Shown here in pieces: positions 16,482-24,951 of a stretch of 64,000 nt of DNA. The stretch spans positions 1,178,001 through 1,242,000 of the forward strand of contig LR778135.1 in NCBI GenBank assembly GCA_902810075.1, read 5' to 3'. How positions within the stretch are numbered: position 1 is the first letter of the stretch; the number at the start of each line of letters is the position of its first letter. Under the pieces are notes generated by a model, which was not told where the DNA came from, searched no databases, and was given only the letters and a program-made list of their open reading frames with translations. Both the position numbers and the translations under genes were made by a program. Origin of the DNA: Ruminococcaceae bacterium BL-6 (GTDB lineage: Bacteria; Bacillota; Clostridia; Oscillospirales; Acutalibacteraceae).

Positions 16482-16820
16482 TTGGACTGTGTTTTCTGCA
16501 AAATAGCGCACGGGGAAATCCCGAGCAAAAAAGCGTATGAAGACGATCAGGTCTTTGCTTTTTACGATCTGGATCCCCAGGCGCCGGTTCATATCCTCAT
16601 CGTTCCAAAGGAGCATATCGCTTCCACGATGGACCTCACGCCGGAAAACAGCGCGATCGTCGCCCATATTTTTGAGGTCGCGGTGAAGCTCGCGAAGGAA
16701 CTGCATCTGGAGAAAGGCTTCCGCGTGGTCAACAACTGCGGGGAAGAGGGCGGCCAGACCGTCATGCACCTTCACTTTCACCTGCTCGGCGGCCGTTCCA
16801 TGAAGTGGCCTCCGGGCTGA
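16482..16820 (+). CDS. hinT: HIT family nucleotide hydrolase (HinT-type)
   Basis: Histidine-triad purine nucleoside phosphoramidase, probably acting on aminoacyl- or lysyl-AMP adducts. 112 residues. DCVFCKIAHGEIP at the N-terminus and HLHFHLLGG near the C-terminus are the family hallmarks. The start is TTG at 16482 or 16479, spaced from AAAAAGGGGGAA; the later one gives the usual MDC start. It lies 16 bp behind alaS and may be cotranscribed. Confidence 0.93.
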   Translation: MDCVFCKIAHGEIPSKKAYEDDQVFAFYDLDPQAPVHILIVPKEHIASTMDLTPENSAIVAHIFEVAVKLAKELHLEKGFRVVNNCGEEGGQTVMHLHFHLLGGRSMKWPPG

Positions 16821-16865
16821 CCGTCATTCGAACCCTATTTTTAACAAGAAAGGTCTGTATCTACT

Positions 16866-17405
16866 TTGGCGGAAACTTATAAGATAACGATCGCCGGCTG
16901 TGAGCGCGAGCTCCCCATCTGCCCCATTGACGAGCATCTCGACATCGCGGGCTTCGTCATGTTCGGGGATGTGGAAATTACGGAAAAAGCGGCTGTGGAG
17001 CTTTTGAAAAAATGCCCGGAGCACGATGTGGTGATTACGGCGGAAACCAAAGGGATTCCGCTCTGCTATGAAATGGCCCGCCGCGGATGCCGGCGCTATG
17101 TGGTGGCGCGCAAAAGCGTCAAGGCCTATATGCGCAACTGCATCCACGTCGAGGTCAAATCCATTACGACCGACCATGTGCAGACCCTGTATCTTTCCGA
17201 GGATGACTACAGGGGCCTGAGCGGAAAGCGCGTCCTGATCGTGGACGACGTGATCAGCACCGGCGAATCGCTTGCGGCCATCGAGAGCCTTGTCCGGCAG
17301 TTCGGCGGCAATATTGTCGGCCGGGCCTGCGTGCTCGCCGAGGGCGACGCCGCAAAGCGCACCGACATCGTTTATCTGGAGCCGCTGCCCCTGTTCCCAA
17401 AATGA
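16866..17405 (+). CDS. Phosphoribosyltransferase family protein (adenine PRT-like)
   Basis: 179 residues with a type I PRTase PRPP-binding loop, RVLIVDDVISTGES, at about 120-133 and an APRT-like ETKGIPLCYEMARR segment at about 60-73. True Apt proteins are of similar length but differ in sequence, so this may act on adenine, another base, or regulate purine genes. TTG start with a distant AAGAAAGG. Located between hinT and comEC without an obvious shared promoter. Confidence 0.75.
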   Translation: MAETYKITIAGCERELPICPIDEHLDIAGFVMFGDVEITEKAAVELLKKCPEHDVVITAETKGIPLCYEMARRGCRRYVVARKSVKAYMRNCIHVEVKSITTDHVQTLYLSEDDYRGLSGKRVLIVDDVISTGESLAAIESLVRQFGGNIVGRACVLAEGDAAKRTDIVYLEPLPLFPK

Positions 17406-17552
17406 GAAAATGAAATGAGAAGACGCAGCTTTCTATTCGGGATTGCATGGCGGAATCCCCTTTACCCGCATCCGGGAAAAGGTGTAACCGCCCGGTAACT
17501 GGATTGGAAATGCTGCGTAAAATAAGCGTACGAAATTCTGGGAGGAGTTTTG

Positions 17553-19778
17553 ATGCGGCCGTTTTCGTTGGTAGGTCTCTGCTATCTGCTGACCCTTGCG
17601 GCCGCCGTTTATTTCGGCGCGGCCCTGTCGCTTCTGCTGGGCAGCGCCTGCCTTGCTGTGTTCTGCGTACTGGTTCTGTGGAAAAGGACGGAGCGGATGC
17701 GTATCCTTCAGGCGGCGGCGCTTACCTGCGCTTTGGCGTTCGGCGCGTTTTCCGCCTGCGCGCGGGCACAGGTGCTTCCTTCGGAAAAGCTGGATGGGCG
17801 CGACGCGGTGATGACGGGCACGGTGTGCGAGCTTCCCGCGCGTTCCTACGGTAAGTTTTACTACGTCGTGCGGGTGGAGAGCATCTCCCTTCCCGGCGCG
17901 CCCCGGGTGGAAAAGGTGCGCCTTTCCTCGCAGAACGCGCTGAATGCCGACTGCTACGGAACGATCACGGGCCGGGTGCATTTTTATACGCCCAGCGGGG
18001 AGGACGGCTTTTCATCCCGCTCCTATTACGCTTCCAAGGGGATCACGCTGTTCGCCTACCTGTATGAATACGAAAACGTGCGGACGTCGCCCGCACGGGA
18101 AAAGCCCCCTTACTATTACGCGCTGATGCTGCGCCGCAGTATGACGGATTCGCTTTACCGCCTGCTCCCGCCGGAGCAGGCAGGGCTCGCCGCGGGAATT
18201 TTGCTGGGGGATACCGGCGGGATCTCGGATGAGGTGAAATCCGACTTTAAAACGGTCGGAATCTCGCACATCCTTTCGGTGTCCGGCCTTCACATGGCGG
18301 CCATGGCGCAGTTCTTTCTGCTGCTGTTCGGTTTGCTGCGCGTGCCGCGGCGCCTTTCCGCGGGGATGACCATGGCCGGCGTCGTGTCGTTCATGGCCGT
18401 CACGGGCTTCGCGCCGTCGGTCTTGCGCAGCGGAATCATGTGCCTGATCTTTCTGCTCGGCACGGTGCTGGACCGACAGGCCGATTCCCTGAATTCCCTC
18501 GGGATCGCCGCCCTGCTGATCGGCGTGGCGAACCCGTTCGCCGCGGCGGACCTCGGCCTTCTTCTGTCGTTTTCGGCCACGCTCGGCATGATCCTCTGCT
18601 CGGGAAGGCTGACGGCTTTTCTGCGCGCGCGGTACGAGGGGAGAAAGCGCGGGCGCGCCATGCTGGATGCCGCGAATTCCGCCGTCTCCACCACGGTTTC
18701 CGCAACCGCTTTCACCCTGCCGGTCGTGGTACTGTCGTTCGGCACGGTTTCGCTGATCTCCCCGGCCGCGAACCTGCTGGAGGTTTTCCCGTCCTCGCTC
18801 CTGATGGCCTTTTCCGCGGCTGCGGCGCTCTGTTATCTGGTGGGGCTGCGTTTCCTCGCCCTGCCGCTCGCGCTTTTCTCCGGCCTGCTGGCAAACTGGA
18901 TGAGCGCCTGCGCCCGGATGCTCGCCCGCATCCCATGGGCGAGCGTCTCGGCCTCCTACGGCTTCGTGCGGCTCTGGCTTGCCGCCGTTCTGGTCCTGTG
19001 CGCGCTGGCGCTGGCGTGGAAAAAATCGCCGCCCGCGCGGGTGCTCTCCCTGCTTTCCGCCGTCGTGTTGCTGTGCGGGATCTTTTCCTATCAGCTTTCC
19101 ATGCGCCGCGTGACCCGCGTCGCGGTGCTGGACGCGGGAGATGGGATTTCCGTCGCGCTGACCCACGCGGGGCGCGGCGCGCTGATCGGGTGCGGGGGAT
19201 ATTCCTCCGCGCCGGCGCGCTCGTATCTGAACGGGCAGAATATCACGGTGCTGGATTACCTTCAGACGACCGGGTACGGCCCGCAGGAGGACCGCCTCGC
19301 CGCCGACTGCGCGGAGCTTTTCCGGCCGCGCGGCCTTCTGTTCTGGAACGGAGGGGATGAGAACGCCTTTCTGGGAAAAAAGCTGACGCTTGCCGGAACG
19401 GTTTACCAGTATGAGAAAGAAGCCCGCGTTTCCCTGTGGGGGAACGTGTCGGTTTTCCAGTATTCGGACGGCACCCGGGCCTATACGGGCCTGACGGTCA
19501 ACGGGGTGCGGATTCTTCTGTGCTCCTCCGGATGCGACGCCGCCGCCCTTCCGGAAGAATGGAAGAGGGCGGATTTCGTGGTGACGGATGACCCGCCGCG
19601 CGGCGCTTCGGCGCTTCAGCCGTTCGTGACCGTGCTCTCCATGGGGGAGGATTCGGCGCAGCAAAACCTTGCCGCGCTGGACCGCCTCGGCGTGGCGTCC
19701 TGCGCGACGGGCGGAGCGGGCAACCTGCTGATCGATATCATGCCGGATGGAACGATAACACTGAGGAGGAATTTCTGA
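17553..19778 (+). CDS. comEC: ComEC/Rec2-family membrane protein with degenerate C-terminal domain
   Basis: DNA-uptake channel family. 741 residues: two N-terminal helices, the ComEC N-terminal soluble domain (about 60-170), and a competence domain of about 8-10 helices (about 200-500), including ISHILSVSGLHMAAMAQF and GFAPSVLRSGIMC. Residues 520-741 follow the order of the metallo-beta-lactamase domain but lack the HxHxDH metal motif: where it should be, the sequence reads LDYLQTTGYGPQEDR. The cytoplasmic nuclease-like domain is therefore probably inactive. ATG 17553 follows GGAGGAG. The stop overlaps holA (TGATG). Confidence 0.88.
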   Translation: MRPFSLVGLCYLLTLAAAVYFGAALSLLLGSACLAVFCVLVLWKRTERMRILQAAALTCALAFGAFSACARAQVLPSEKLDGRDAVMTGTVCELPARSYGKFYYVVRVESISLPGAPRVEKVRLSSQNALNADCYGTITGRVHFYTPSGEDGFSSRSYYASKGITLFAYLYEYENVRTSPAREKPPYYYALMLRRSMTDSLYRLLPPEQAGLAAGILLGDTGGISDEVKSDFKTVGISHILSVSGLHMAAMAQFFLLLFGLLRVPRRLSAGMTMAGVVSFMAVTGFAPSVLRSGIMCLIFLLGTVLDRQADSLNSLGIAALLIGVANPFAAADLGLLLSFSATLGMILCSGRLTAFLRARYEGRKRGRAMLDAANSAVSTTVSATAFTLPVVVLSFGTVSLISPAANLLEVFPSSLLMAFSAAAALCYLVGLRFLALPLALFSGLLANWMSACARMLARIPWASVSASYGFVRLWLAAVLVLCALALAWKKSPPARVLSLLSAVVLLCGIFSYQLSMRRVTRVAVLDAGDGISVALTHAGRGALIGCGGYSSAPARSYLNGQNITVLDYLQTTGYGPQEDRLAADCAELFRPRGLLFWNGGDENAFLGKKLTLAGTVYQYEKEARVSLWGNVSVFQYSDGTRAYTGLTVNGVRILLCSSGCDAAALPEEWKRADFVVTDDPPRGASALQPFVTVLSMGEDSAQQNLAALDRLGVASCATGGAGNLLIDIMPDGTITLRRNF

Positions 19779-20830
19779 TGCCGGAACTGACCGAGGCCGA
19801 ACTGAAAAAAGAGATCGAGAGGTCCCCGCTGAACAGCCTGTATTTCCTTTACGGGGAAGAAAAGTATCTGATCTCGTTTTATGCGGAGAAGCTGAAAAAG
19901 AAGGCGGTGGGCGACCATCCGCTCGACTTCAACCTGCAGCGCTTTTCCGGGGACGACTGCTCGGTCGACCAGCTTGCCGCGGCGGTGGAGGCGCTGCCGG
20001 TCATGGCGCAGCGCAAATGCGTCGCGGTGAGCGACCTGAACGTCGAAACGATGCCGTCGCGGGAGCTTTCCAAGCTCTACGAGCTTCTGGAATCCATTCC
20101 GGAAAGCACGGTGCTCGTGGTCTATCAGCCGTCGCTGACCTTTGACGCGAAAAAATCCGCGGCGTGGAAAAAATTCCTGGCGGCGGTCAAAAAATCCGGG
20201 ACCTGCGTCCTGATGAAGCAGAGGGAAAACGCCGAGCTGGAACGGATGCTCTGCGCCTGCGCCGAAAAGCGCTCCTGCTCGCTTTCCCGGCAGAACGCCG
20301 CCCGTATCGTCTCCCTGTGCGGCAGGGATCTTCAGACCCTGCTCCGGGAGATGGAGAAGCTCTGCGCCTACACGGGGGAAGGGGAGATCAGCCGCGAGGC
20401 CATCGGGGCCGTCGTGGTCCCGAATATGGAAACGACCGTGTTCCTCCTTTCCAAGGCCCTGGTTTCGGCGGAATACGAGAGGGCCTACGGCCTGCTGGAC
20501 CAGCTGTTCCGCCAAAGGGAGGAGCCGGTCGCGGTGCTGGCCGTGCTCGCTTCCGCCTATGTGGATATGTACCGGGTGCGCGCCGCCGTTCAAAGCGGAA
20601 TGAGCGCCATGGAACCCGCAAAGCATTTTTCTTACCGGGGCAGGGAATTCCGCCTGAAAAACGCGGAGCGCGACGGGAAAAGGCTTTCGACGCAGATGCT
20701 GCGGCAGAGCCTTGACCTTCTGCTGGAAACCGACCTTCGCCTGAAAGGCTCCCGCACGGATGACCGCATCCTGCTGGAAGAGCTGATCGCGAAGCTTCTG
20801 ATGATCGCGGAAAAGGAGCGGATGAATTGA
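19778..20830 (+). CDS. holA: DNA polymerase III subunit delta
   Basis: Clamp-loader subunit that opens the beta sliding clamp. 350 residues with the typical N-terminal SLYFLYGEEKYLI (about 19-31), a central helical region, and a C-terminal domain ending DLRLKGSRTDDRILLEELIAKL. The ATG overlaps the comEC stop and follows GAGGAGG, so translation is coupled. The comEC-holA pairing is common in Firmicutes. The stop overlaps the start of the toprim gene. Confidence 0.92.
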   Translation: MPELTEAELKKEIERSPLNSLYFLYGEEKYLISFYAEKLKKKAVGDHPLDFNLQRFSGDDCSVDQLAAAVEALPVMAQRKCVAVSDLNVETMPSRELSKLYELLESIPESTVLVVYQPSLTFDAKKSAAWKKFLAAVKKSGTCVLMKQRENAELERMLCACAEKRSCSLSRQNAARIVSLCGRDLQTLLREMEKLCAYTGEGEISREAIGAVVVPNMETTVFLLSKALVSAEYERAYGLLDQLFRQREEPVAVLAVLASAYVDMYRVRAAVQSGMSAMEPAKHFSYRGREFRLKNAERDGKRLSTQMLRQSLDLLLETDLRLKGSRTDDRILLEELIAKLLMIAEKERMN

Positions 20831-21432
20831 TCAAGGTAAAAGAAGCCGTGATCGTCGAGGGAAAGTATGACAAGATCAAGCTTTCCTCGATCATCGACGG
20901 CCTGATTATCGAAACGCACGGGTTCCGGATTTTCAGCGACAAAAAGCAGATGGAGTTCATCCGCCGCATGGCGGACACCCGCGGAATTCTGATCCTGACG
21001 GACAGCGATTCCGCGGGATTTCTGATCCGCCATTACCTTTCCGCCTGCATCGACCCGGCGAAGATCCGCCACGCGTACATCCCGGATATCCTGGGCAGGG
21101 AGAAGCGCAAAAAAGAGCCTTCCAGCGAGGGAAAGCTGGGGGTGGAGGGAATCCCAAAGGAACGGCTGATCGAAGCCCTCCGGCGCGCCGGCGTGGGGGA
21201 GTCCTCCCCCGAACCGGAGCAGCCCCCGAAAAGGCAGGTCACAAAAGCGGACCTTTACGCCGACGGCCTGACCGGGGCGCAGGACAGCGCCCAAAAAAGG
21301 AAGCTGCTGCTCCGCGCGCTCGACCTGCCGGAGCACCTTTCGGCGAACGCGCTTTTGCAGGTGCTGAACGGCATCATGAATTTCGAAGAGTACCGCGAAA
21401 CGGTGGAGACGCTTTTTCCAAAAACGGAGTGA
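20827..21432 (+). CDS. rnmV: Ribonuclease M5 (5S rRNA maturase)
   Basis: Toprim-domain endonuclease that trims 5S rRNA precursors. 201 residues. The toprim motifs are AVIVEGKYDK (about 7-16) and ILTDSDSAG (about 56-64, DxD). A C-terminal DUF4093-type region follows (LSANALLQVLNGIMNFEEY). It resembles short toprim proteins generally, but the VEGKYDK and C-terminal pattern favour RNase M5. TTG start overlapping holA by 4 bp, so it ends a comEC-holA-rnmV operon. Confidence 0.88.
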   Translation: MIKVKEAVIVEGKYDKIKLSSIIDGLIIETHGFRIFSDKKQMEFIRRMADTRGILILTDSDSAGFLIRHYLSACIDPAKIRHAYIPDILGREKRKKEPSSEGKLGVEGIPKERLIEALRRAGVGESSPEPEQPPKRQVTKADLYADGLTGAQDSAQKRKLLLRALDLPEHLSANALLQVLNGIMNFEEYRETVETLFPKTE

Positions 21433-21442
21433 CAAGGGTTGT

Positions 21443-21468
21443 AGCCGGAAATAATCCGGCTTATTTTT
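21443..21468 (+). terminator. Terminator of the comEC-holA-rnmV operon
   Basis: Stem AGCCGGA/TCCGGCT with a 5-nt loop and TATTTTTT. Confidence 0.85.
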
Positions 21469-21727
21469 TAAGGGATCCAAAGGGCATATGTCCGGGAGAG
21501 AAAGGAATATATTACCAGAGCTTTAATATTCTGTAAACAGTCTGTTAAAGTGTGGAAATAAACTTGAATACACGATTGTTTTTGAGTAATATATAGATAG
21601 AAACAGATATTTGTGCGGAATTAAAATATTACAATATTGTTAAATATTATAAAAATTTGATTAATATACTTTAAAAAAATAGTGAATAGTGTTAGAATAT
21701 AAATAGAAACAAAAAAGGGCGATTCCA
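21469..21727. other. AT-rich non-coding stretch at the start of the accessory island
   Basis: Base composition changes sharply from GC-rich to very AT-rich here. I see no ORF of note and no confident promoter, though several TATAAT-like strings occur near 21660-21710. It marks the left edge of an island that runs to about 26.9 kb. Confidence 0.5.
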
Positions 21728-21808
21728 ATGTGCAATGTTAGAGCATTCCATGTCGGCAACTCGTGGGAAGATGATGTTGCATCGGATGTGATAAAAAAGG
21801 AGAACTAA
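21728..21808 (+). CDS. Possible 26-residue peptide directly upstream of the secreted protein
   Basis: ATG 21728 to TAA 21808 encodes MCNVRAFHVGNSWEDDVA plus 8 residues. The gap to the next ATG is 1 bp, and the ribosome-binding site of the next gene (AAAAAGGAG) lies within this ORF, so translation could be coupled. It has only a weak AAAAGGGCG upstream. It may be a leader peptide, a signalling peptide or chance. Confidence 0.3.
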   Translation: MCNVRAFHVGNSWEDDVASDVIKKEN

Positions 21809-21809
21809 A

Positions 21810-22355
21810 ATGAAAAAGATAACGCGTTCATTGATCAGCTGTGTTTGTGCCTGTGCCTTATTGACGGTACCCGTGGTCAATACGGCGTTTGCCGCTCAGC
21901 ATTCCACTCAGGGCATTCATTACTATACGATGAATCAAAAAGCTTACGAACAGATGACGGACGCTGAAGTCGTTCAAAAAATGAAGGACATGGGAATCTC
22001 CAGTAAAGACATTGATTATATCATGCAGCTGGAATATGCCAGAAGAAAAGCGGCGCCGTCGATGAGTCTAAATGGATTCCCATCAAATCCCGAAATTGGA
22101 GATTACCATACTGAAACATATCACGTCTATTTTGATGTGGCAGTAGATACTGTTACGGATGTTATAGAAGCATTGGTTCAGGGTGGAGTAGGGATAAGAG
22201 TTGCAATACTCATTGCGTCAGGTATCCTGCAGAATTGGCTGGCACATCAAGATGCTAAAGGTGTTGATGTAACAGTCGAATATTACTATGGGCCGGACAA
22301 TAACGGCTCGGTTGGCTGGACTCCGGGCTATACTACATGGTCTCTTTTCTATTAA
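21810..22355 (+). CDS. Secreted protein of unknown function
   Basis: 181 residues with a clear signal peptide (MKKITRSLISCVCACALLTV, cleavage likely after VNTAFA at about 29). The mature part has MTDAEVVQKMKDMGISSKDIDYI, a hydrophobic stretch (VIEALVQGGVGIRVAILIASGIL, about 109-131) and a Tyr/Gly-rich tail. I do not recognise the family. It starts with AAAAAGGAGAAC 7 bp upstream and is followed by small membrane-protein genes. A toxin or bacteriocin-like effector with membrane immunity partners is one possibility, but no motif proves it. Confidence 0.6.
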   Translation: MKKITRSLISCVCACALLTVPVVNTAFAAQHSTQGIHYYTMNQKAYEQMTDAEVVQKMKDMGISSKDIDYIMQLEYARRKAAPSMSLNGFPSNPEIGDYHTETYHVYFDVAVDTVTDVIEALVQGGVGIRVAILIASGILQNWLAHQDAKGVDVTVEYYYGPDNNGSVGWTPGYTTWSLFY

Positions 22356-22379
22356 TGTTGATAAATGGGGGTTGTTCGC

Positions 22380-22682
22380 TTGAATCAGGAAGGCAGAAAA
22401 AAATGGTACGGGGTTGTTATTTTCGTAATCCTATGGTATGTACTTAATACAATACTTTATGTATTGGAGTTTTCTCAGAGAATATCCCTGCCCCCTTATT
22501 TTTTGCTGATTATCTCCGTGGTCATATTTGTACTGGTAATACCCTATATGTATTACCTGCATAAAAAATATCCCGAACTGACCCAGAAGGAGTTGCGCAA
22601 GGACAAAAAGTTGTGGGGCCTTACTTGGATTTTTGTACTTCTAGTTTTTCTGGATATGATCTTAGCTAGAATTCCTACCTAA
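22380..22682 (+). CDS. Small membrane protein, island family copy 1
   Basis: 100 residues with three predicted membrane helices (about 10-28, 37-57 and 79-96) and a conserved cytoplasmic-type segment YLHKKYPELTQKELRKDKK. The start is TTG at 22380, behind GGGGGTTGTTCGC, which is shared by the other copies; an in-frame ATG at 22365 exists but is not conserved in copy 3. A nearly identical 5' region occurs at 23165 and 24630. Function unknown. Confidence 0.6.
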   Translation: MNQEGRKKWYGVVIFVILWYVLNTILYVLEFSQRISLPPYFLLIISVVIFVLVIPYMYYLHKKYPELTQKELRKDKKLWGLTWIFVLLVFLDMILARIPT

Positions 22683-22809
22683 GGATCTCCGGGAGCAGTG
22701 TGCATATAATAAAAAAGGGGTTACGAAAAATGACGGTTTCCGGACTGGTTTAGGAGAAAAATCCCGAGAAAGGATACCAATGACATACGTCAGTTCATAG
22801 CCTAGTCGC

Positions 22810-22843
22810 AGTACCTGCCGGCGGCTTGCCGCCGGCAGGTACT
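22810..22843. repeat. Perfect GC-rich palindrome in the AT-rich island
   Basis: A 15-bp perfect stem (AGTACCTGCCGGCGG) with a CTTG loop and no T-run. It contrasts with the surrounding AT-rich DNA and sits just before an ORF that lacks a ribosome-binding site, so it may be a mobile hairpin that removed that gene's 5' end. Confidence 0.7.
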
Positions 22844-22898
22844 GTTGTAACTGGAATGGTGTTATCGAATTTTTTATCTGATTTTTCTGTTTCAATTA

Positions 22899-23153
22899 GT
22901 GGCCTGGTTCAAAGAGACGCTCAGGGTATTTTATCCCGCGTTTTATCGCACTTTTTTTCCGTATCCGCTGATTCTTATTTTAGTTATCATAGGCATTCTT
23001 TTTCTTGTTGCCATACTCGGCTACTTTTATCATCTGAAAAAGAAGGACGGTTCTTACCAGAAAGAACTTTTTAAAGACAAGAAGTATTTATTCCTTTTGG
23101 TTCTGAATATAGTGGTATTTGTGGCAGGAATTGTAACTTTTAAGTGGTTGTAA
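22899..23153 (+). CDS. Divergent small membrane protein of the island family, possibly 5'-truncated
   Basis: 84 residues from GTG 22899 (MAWFKETLRVFYPAFYRTFF) with two predicted helices (about 24-45 and 65-82). The middle segment FYHLKKKDGSYQKELFKDKK aligns with YLHKKYPELTQKELRKDKK of copy 1, so it is a distant paralogue. No ribosome-binding site precedes the start, and the frame is open back to 22851, next to the palindrome at 22810. The original 5' end may be lost. Confidence 0.45.
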   Translation: MAWFKETLRVFYPAFYRTFFPYPLILILVIIGILFLVAILGYFYHLKKKDGSYQKELFKDKKYLFLLVLNIVVFVAGIVTFKWL

Positions 23154-23177
23154 TTTTGGGAAATGGGGGTTGTTCGC

Positions 23178-23378
23178 TTGAATCAGGAAGGCAGAAAAAA
23201 ATAGTACGGAGTTGTCCTTTTTGTACTCCTATGGCTTGTACTTCTTTGGGTAATTGATATTTTGGAGACCTATCAAATAATATCCCTACCCCCTTATTCT
23301 TTGCTGGTCGTTACCGTGGTCGTATTTGTGCTGGTAATGCTTTCTCCTGAAATTAAAAAAGAGTATTTTATAGTATAG
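23178..23378 (+). pseudogene. Small membrane protein, island family copy 2, broken
   Basis: The region upstream and the first codons match copies 1 and 3 almost exactly, but the Trp codon TGG after NQEGRKK is TAG (23202-23204). The frame then stays open through LLWVIDILETYQIISLPPY but loses the conserved YLHKKYPELTQKEL half, ending at 23378. It is both prematurely stopped and 3'-truncated. Confidence 0.75.
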
Positions 23379-23447
23379 ATGATTTATAGTGACAGCCTAA
23401 ATTATCTTTATGTTTATAAGGTGAAGGGAGGTATTACTATTAGCCTA

Positions 23448-23957
23448 TTGAATGATAAAAAAACCGCTTTTTGGATTCTCATTGCGGCAGTGATAGCAGC
23501 CGTTTTAGCGGGCCTTTTTTTCATGGATCATCCGCCGGATGTCCCATCCGTGTCGCAGGCCGTTGAAGAGGAACCGGATGTCATATCGCTGGTCGAAAAA
23601 TTTGGAGATGCGCTGAAAAAGGTCTCGCTCTTGGCGCCCGATGATGTCGTGGCGAAGGAAATCAAAGAGAATTATTCGGATTTTGTCACGCCGGAGCTTT
23701 TGGCAAAGTGGCAGTCCGATCCGCAGAGCGCGCCGGGAAGGATGCTTTCCAGCCCCTGGCCCGACCGGATTGATGTGAAAAGCGTCGAAGCGGATGGGAA
23801 CGGCGGCTATGTGGTTTCCGGAGAGATTATAGAAGTTACGAGCACGGAGCTGCAGAACAGCGGCGCCGCGGCAAAAAAACAAGTGACCCTCGGAATCGTA
23901 AGGAAAGAGAACCGATGGCTGATCTCCAGCGTTGAGGCTGTGAAGCAATATGAATAG
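23448..23957 (+). CDS. Membrane-anchored extracytoplasmic protein, unknown function
   Basis: About 169 residues from TTG 23448: NDKKTAFWILIAAVIAAVLA is an N-terminal anchor (about 2-25), followed by an exported domain with YSDFVTPELLAKWQSDP, APGRMLSSPWPDRIDV and YVVSGEIIEVTSTE. The anchor resembles those in clostridial BlaR1/M56-type proteins and related exported proteins. The start is uncertain: a strong AAGGGAGG (23424-23431) is spaced for an ATT at 23439, and a GTG at 23421 is also in frame. GC content is higher than in its neighbours. Confidence 0.55.
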   Translation: MNDKKTAFWILIAAVIAAVLAGLFFMDHPPDVPSVSQAVEEEPDVISLVEKFGDALKKVSLLAPDDVVAKEIKENYSDFVTPELLAKWQSDPQSAPGRMLSSPWPDRIDVKSVEADGNGGYVVSGEIIEVTSTELQNSGAAAKKQVTLGIVRKENRWLISSVEAVKQYE

Positions 23958-24262
23958 AGAAACGGTTAAGATTGTTGGCAGGATAATGGGATTCTGCTGG
24001 CGATTTTGCTGTTGACAAATCCACCAAGATCGAAATTTAATAATGCGGTTTTCGAGGGTGGCACTCCAAACCGTATCACCAGTGATCAGGAGAAAATGAA
24101 CCAAATCATAAAAGTGAATCATAAAGCCTATCATGATGAGAATGATCCGCGCGTCAAACGAAGAAATTATTTTTTGTATTCAGTCTATGAGGTAAAAGTA
24201 AACGAACAGGAAACTTTTCAAATTTTAGGAATATTGGGCATTTTTCGATTGGTACACTGGTA
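23950..24262 (+). pseudogene. Small exported protein gene with a frameshift (possibly DUF4359-like)
   Basis: ATG 23950 overlaps the end of the preceding gene and reads MNRETVKIVGRIMG, but the hydrophobic segment that should follow (ILLAILLLTNPP) is in the next frame, implying loss of one base near 23990. The rest reads ITSDQEKMNQIIKVNHKAYH and RRNYFLYSVYEVKV, which recalls DUF4359 proteins. Either a real frameshift or a sequencing error. Confidence 0.4.
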
Positions 24263-24289
24263 AAAGCATGATCTAAACGGGGCGATCAA

Positions 24290-24616
24290 ATGAATCAATC
24301 AGTCAAATATTATATTGCGGCGCTGATTGTCAGCGCTTTCAACTTTATTTTTTGTCTTTCCTTTATTGCCGCTGTTTTAATTTCCAGGGAAATGAGCTGG
24401 AAATTATATGGCGCGGCGATGGGCTCTTCTATCATTCTTTGGATATTGATAGGACTGGTGACAAAAAATTCCTCACCCGAAGAAATTCAAAAAAAATTGT
24501 CAGGCGGGCCCGTTTACCGCATCCTATATTTTATCGATGCAAAACTCAAACGGGTTCTGTTCTGGCTGATACCTATCGTGTTGGCGTATTTATTAATTTC
24601 CGAAAATGTAATGTAA
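24290..24616 (+). CDS. Small membrane protein, unknown function
   Basis: 108 residues with three predicted helices: IAALIVSAFNFIFCLSFIAAV (about 8-28), about 43-59, and VLFWLIPIVLAYLLI (about 89-103). ATG start after a weak ACGGGGCG. It is not obviously part of the repeated NQEGRKKWYG family. It lies immediately before copy 3 of that family. Confidence 0.45.
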   Translation: MNQSVKYYIAALIVSAFNFIFCLSFIAAVLISREMSWKLYGAAMGSSIILWILIGLVTKNSSPEEIQKKLSGGPVYRILYFIDAKLKRVLFWLIPIVLAYLLISENVM

Positions 24617-24639
24617 AATTTTTTGCGGGGGTTGTTCGC

Positions 24640-24951
24640 TTGAATCAGGAAGGCAGAAGAAAGTGGTACGGGGTTGTTATTTTCGTAATCCTATGGCTTG
24701 TACTTGATTGGGCAGTCGACATATTGGAGTTTTATCAGATCATATCCACGCCTCCTTATTTTATGATGGCTGTTGCTATAATCGTGGGCGTGCTGGTATT
24801 TCCCTACCTGTATTACCTGCATAAAAAATATCCGGAATTGACTCAGAAAGAGCTGCACAAGGATAAAAATCTGCGGATTTTTATGTATATTTTGCCGCTT
24901 TATTGTCTGTATCATGGGGTTAAAACCCTCGCCTTAAGGCGAAACCTTTAG
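24640..24951 (+). CDS. Small membrane protein, island family copy 3, C-terminus altered by IS insertion
   Basis: 103 residues from TTG 24640 behind the shared GGGGGTTGTTCGC. Residues 1-80 match copy 1 (NQEGRRKWYGVVIFVILW; YLHKKYPELTQKELHKDKN). The last residues, GVKTLALRRNL, are encoded by the left end of the IS200-type element, so the native C-terminus is lost. Whether the fused protein works is unknown. Confidence 0.55.
   Translation: MNQEGRRKWYGVVIFVILWLVLDWAVDILEFYQIISTPPYFMMAVAIIVGVLVFPYLYYLHKKYPELTQKELHKDKNLRIFMYILPLYCLYHGVKTLALRRNL

Noticed and set aside
18012..19664. 550-codon reverse ORF opposite comEC
   Set aside because: Antisense shadow, very rich in Arg and Gly, with no domain.
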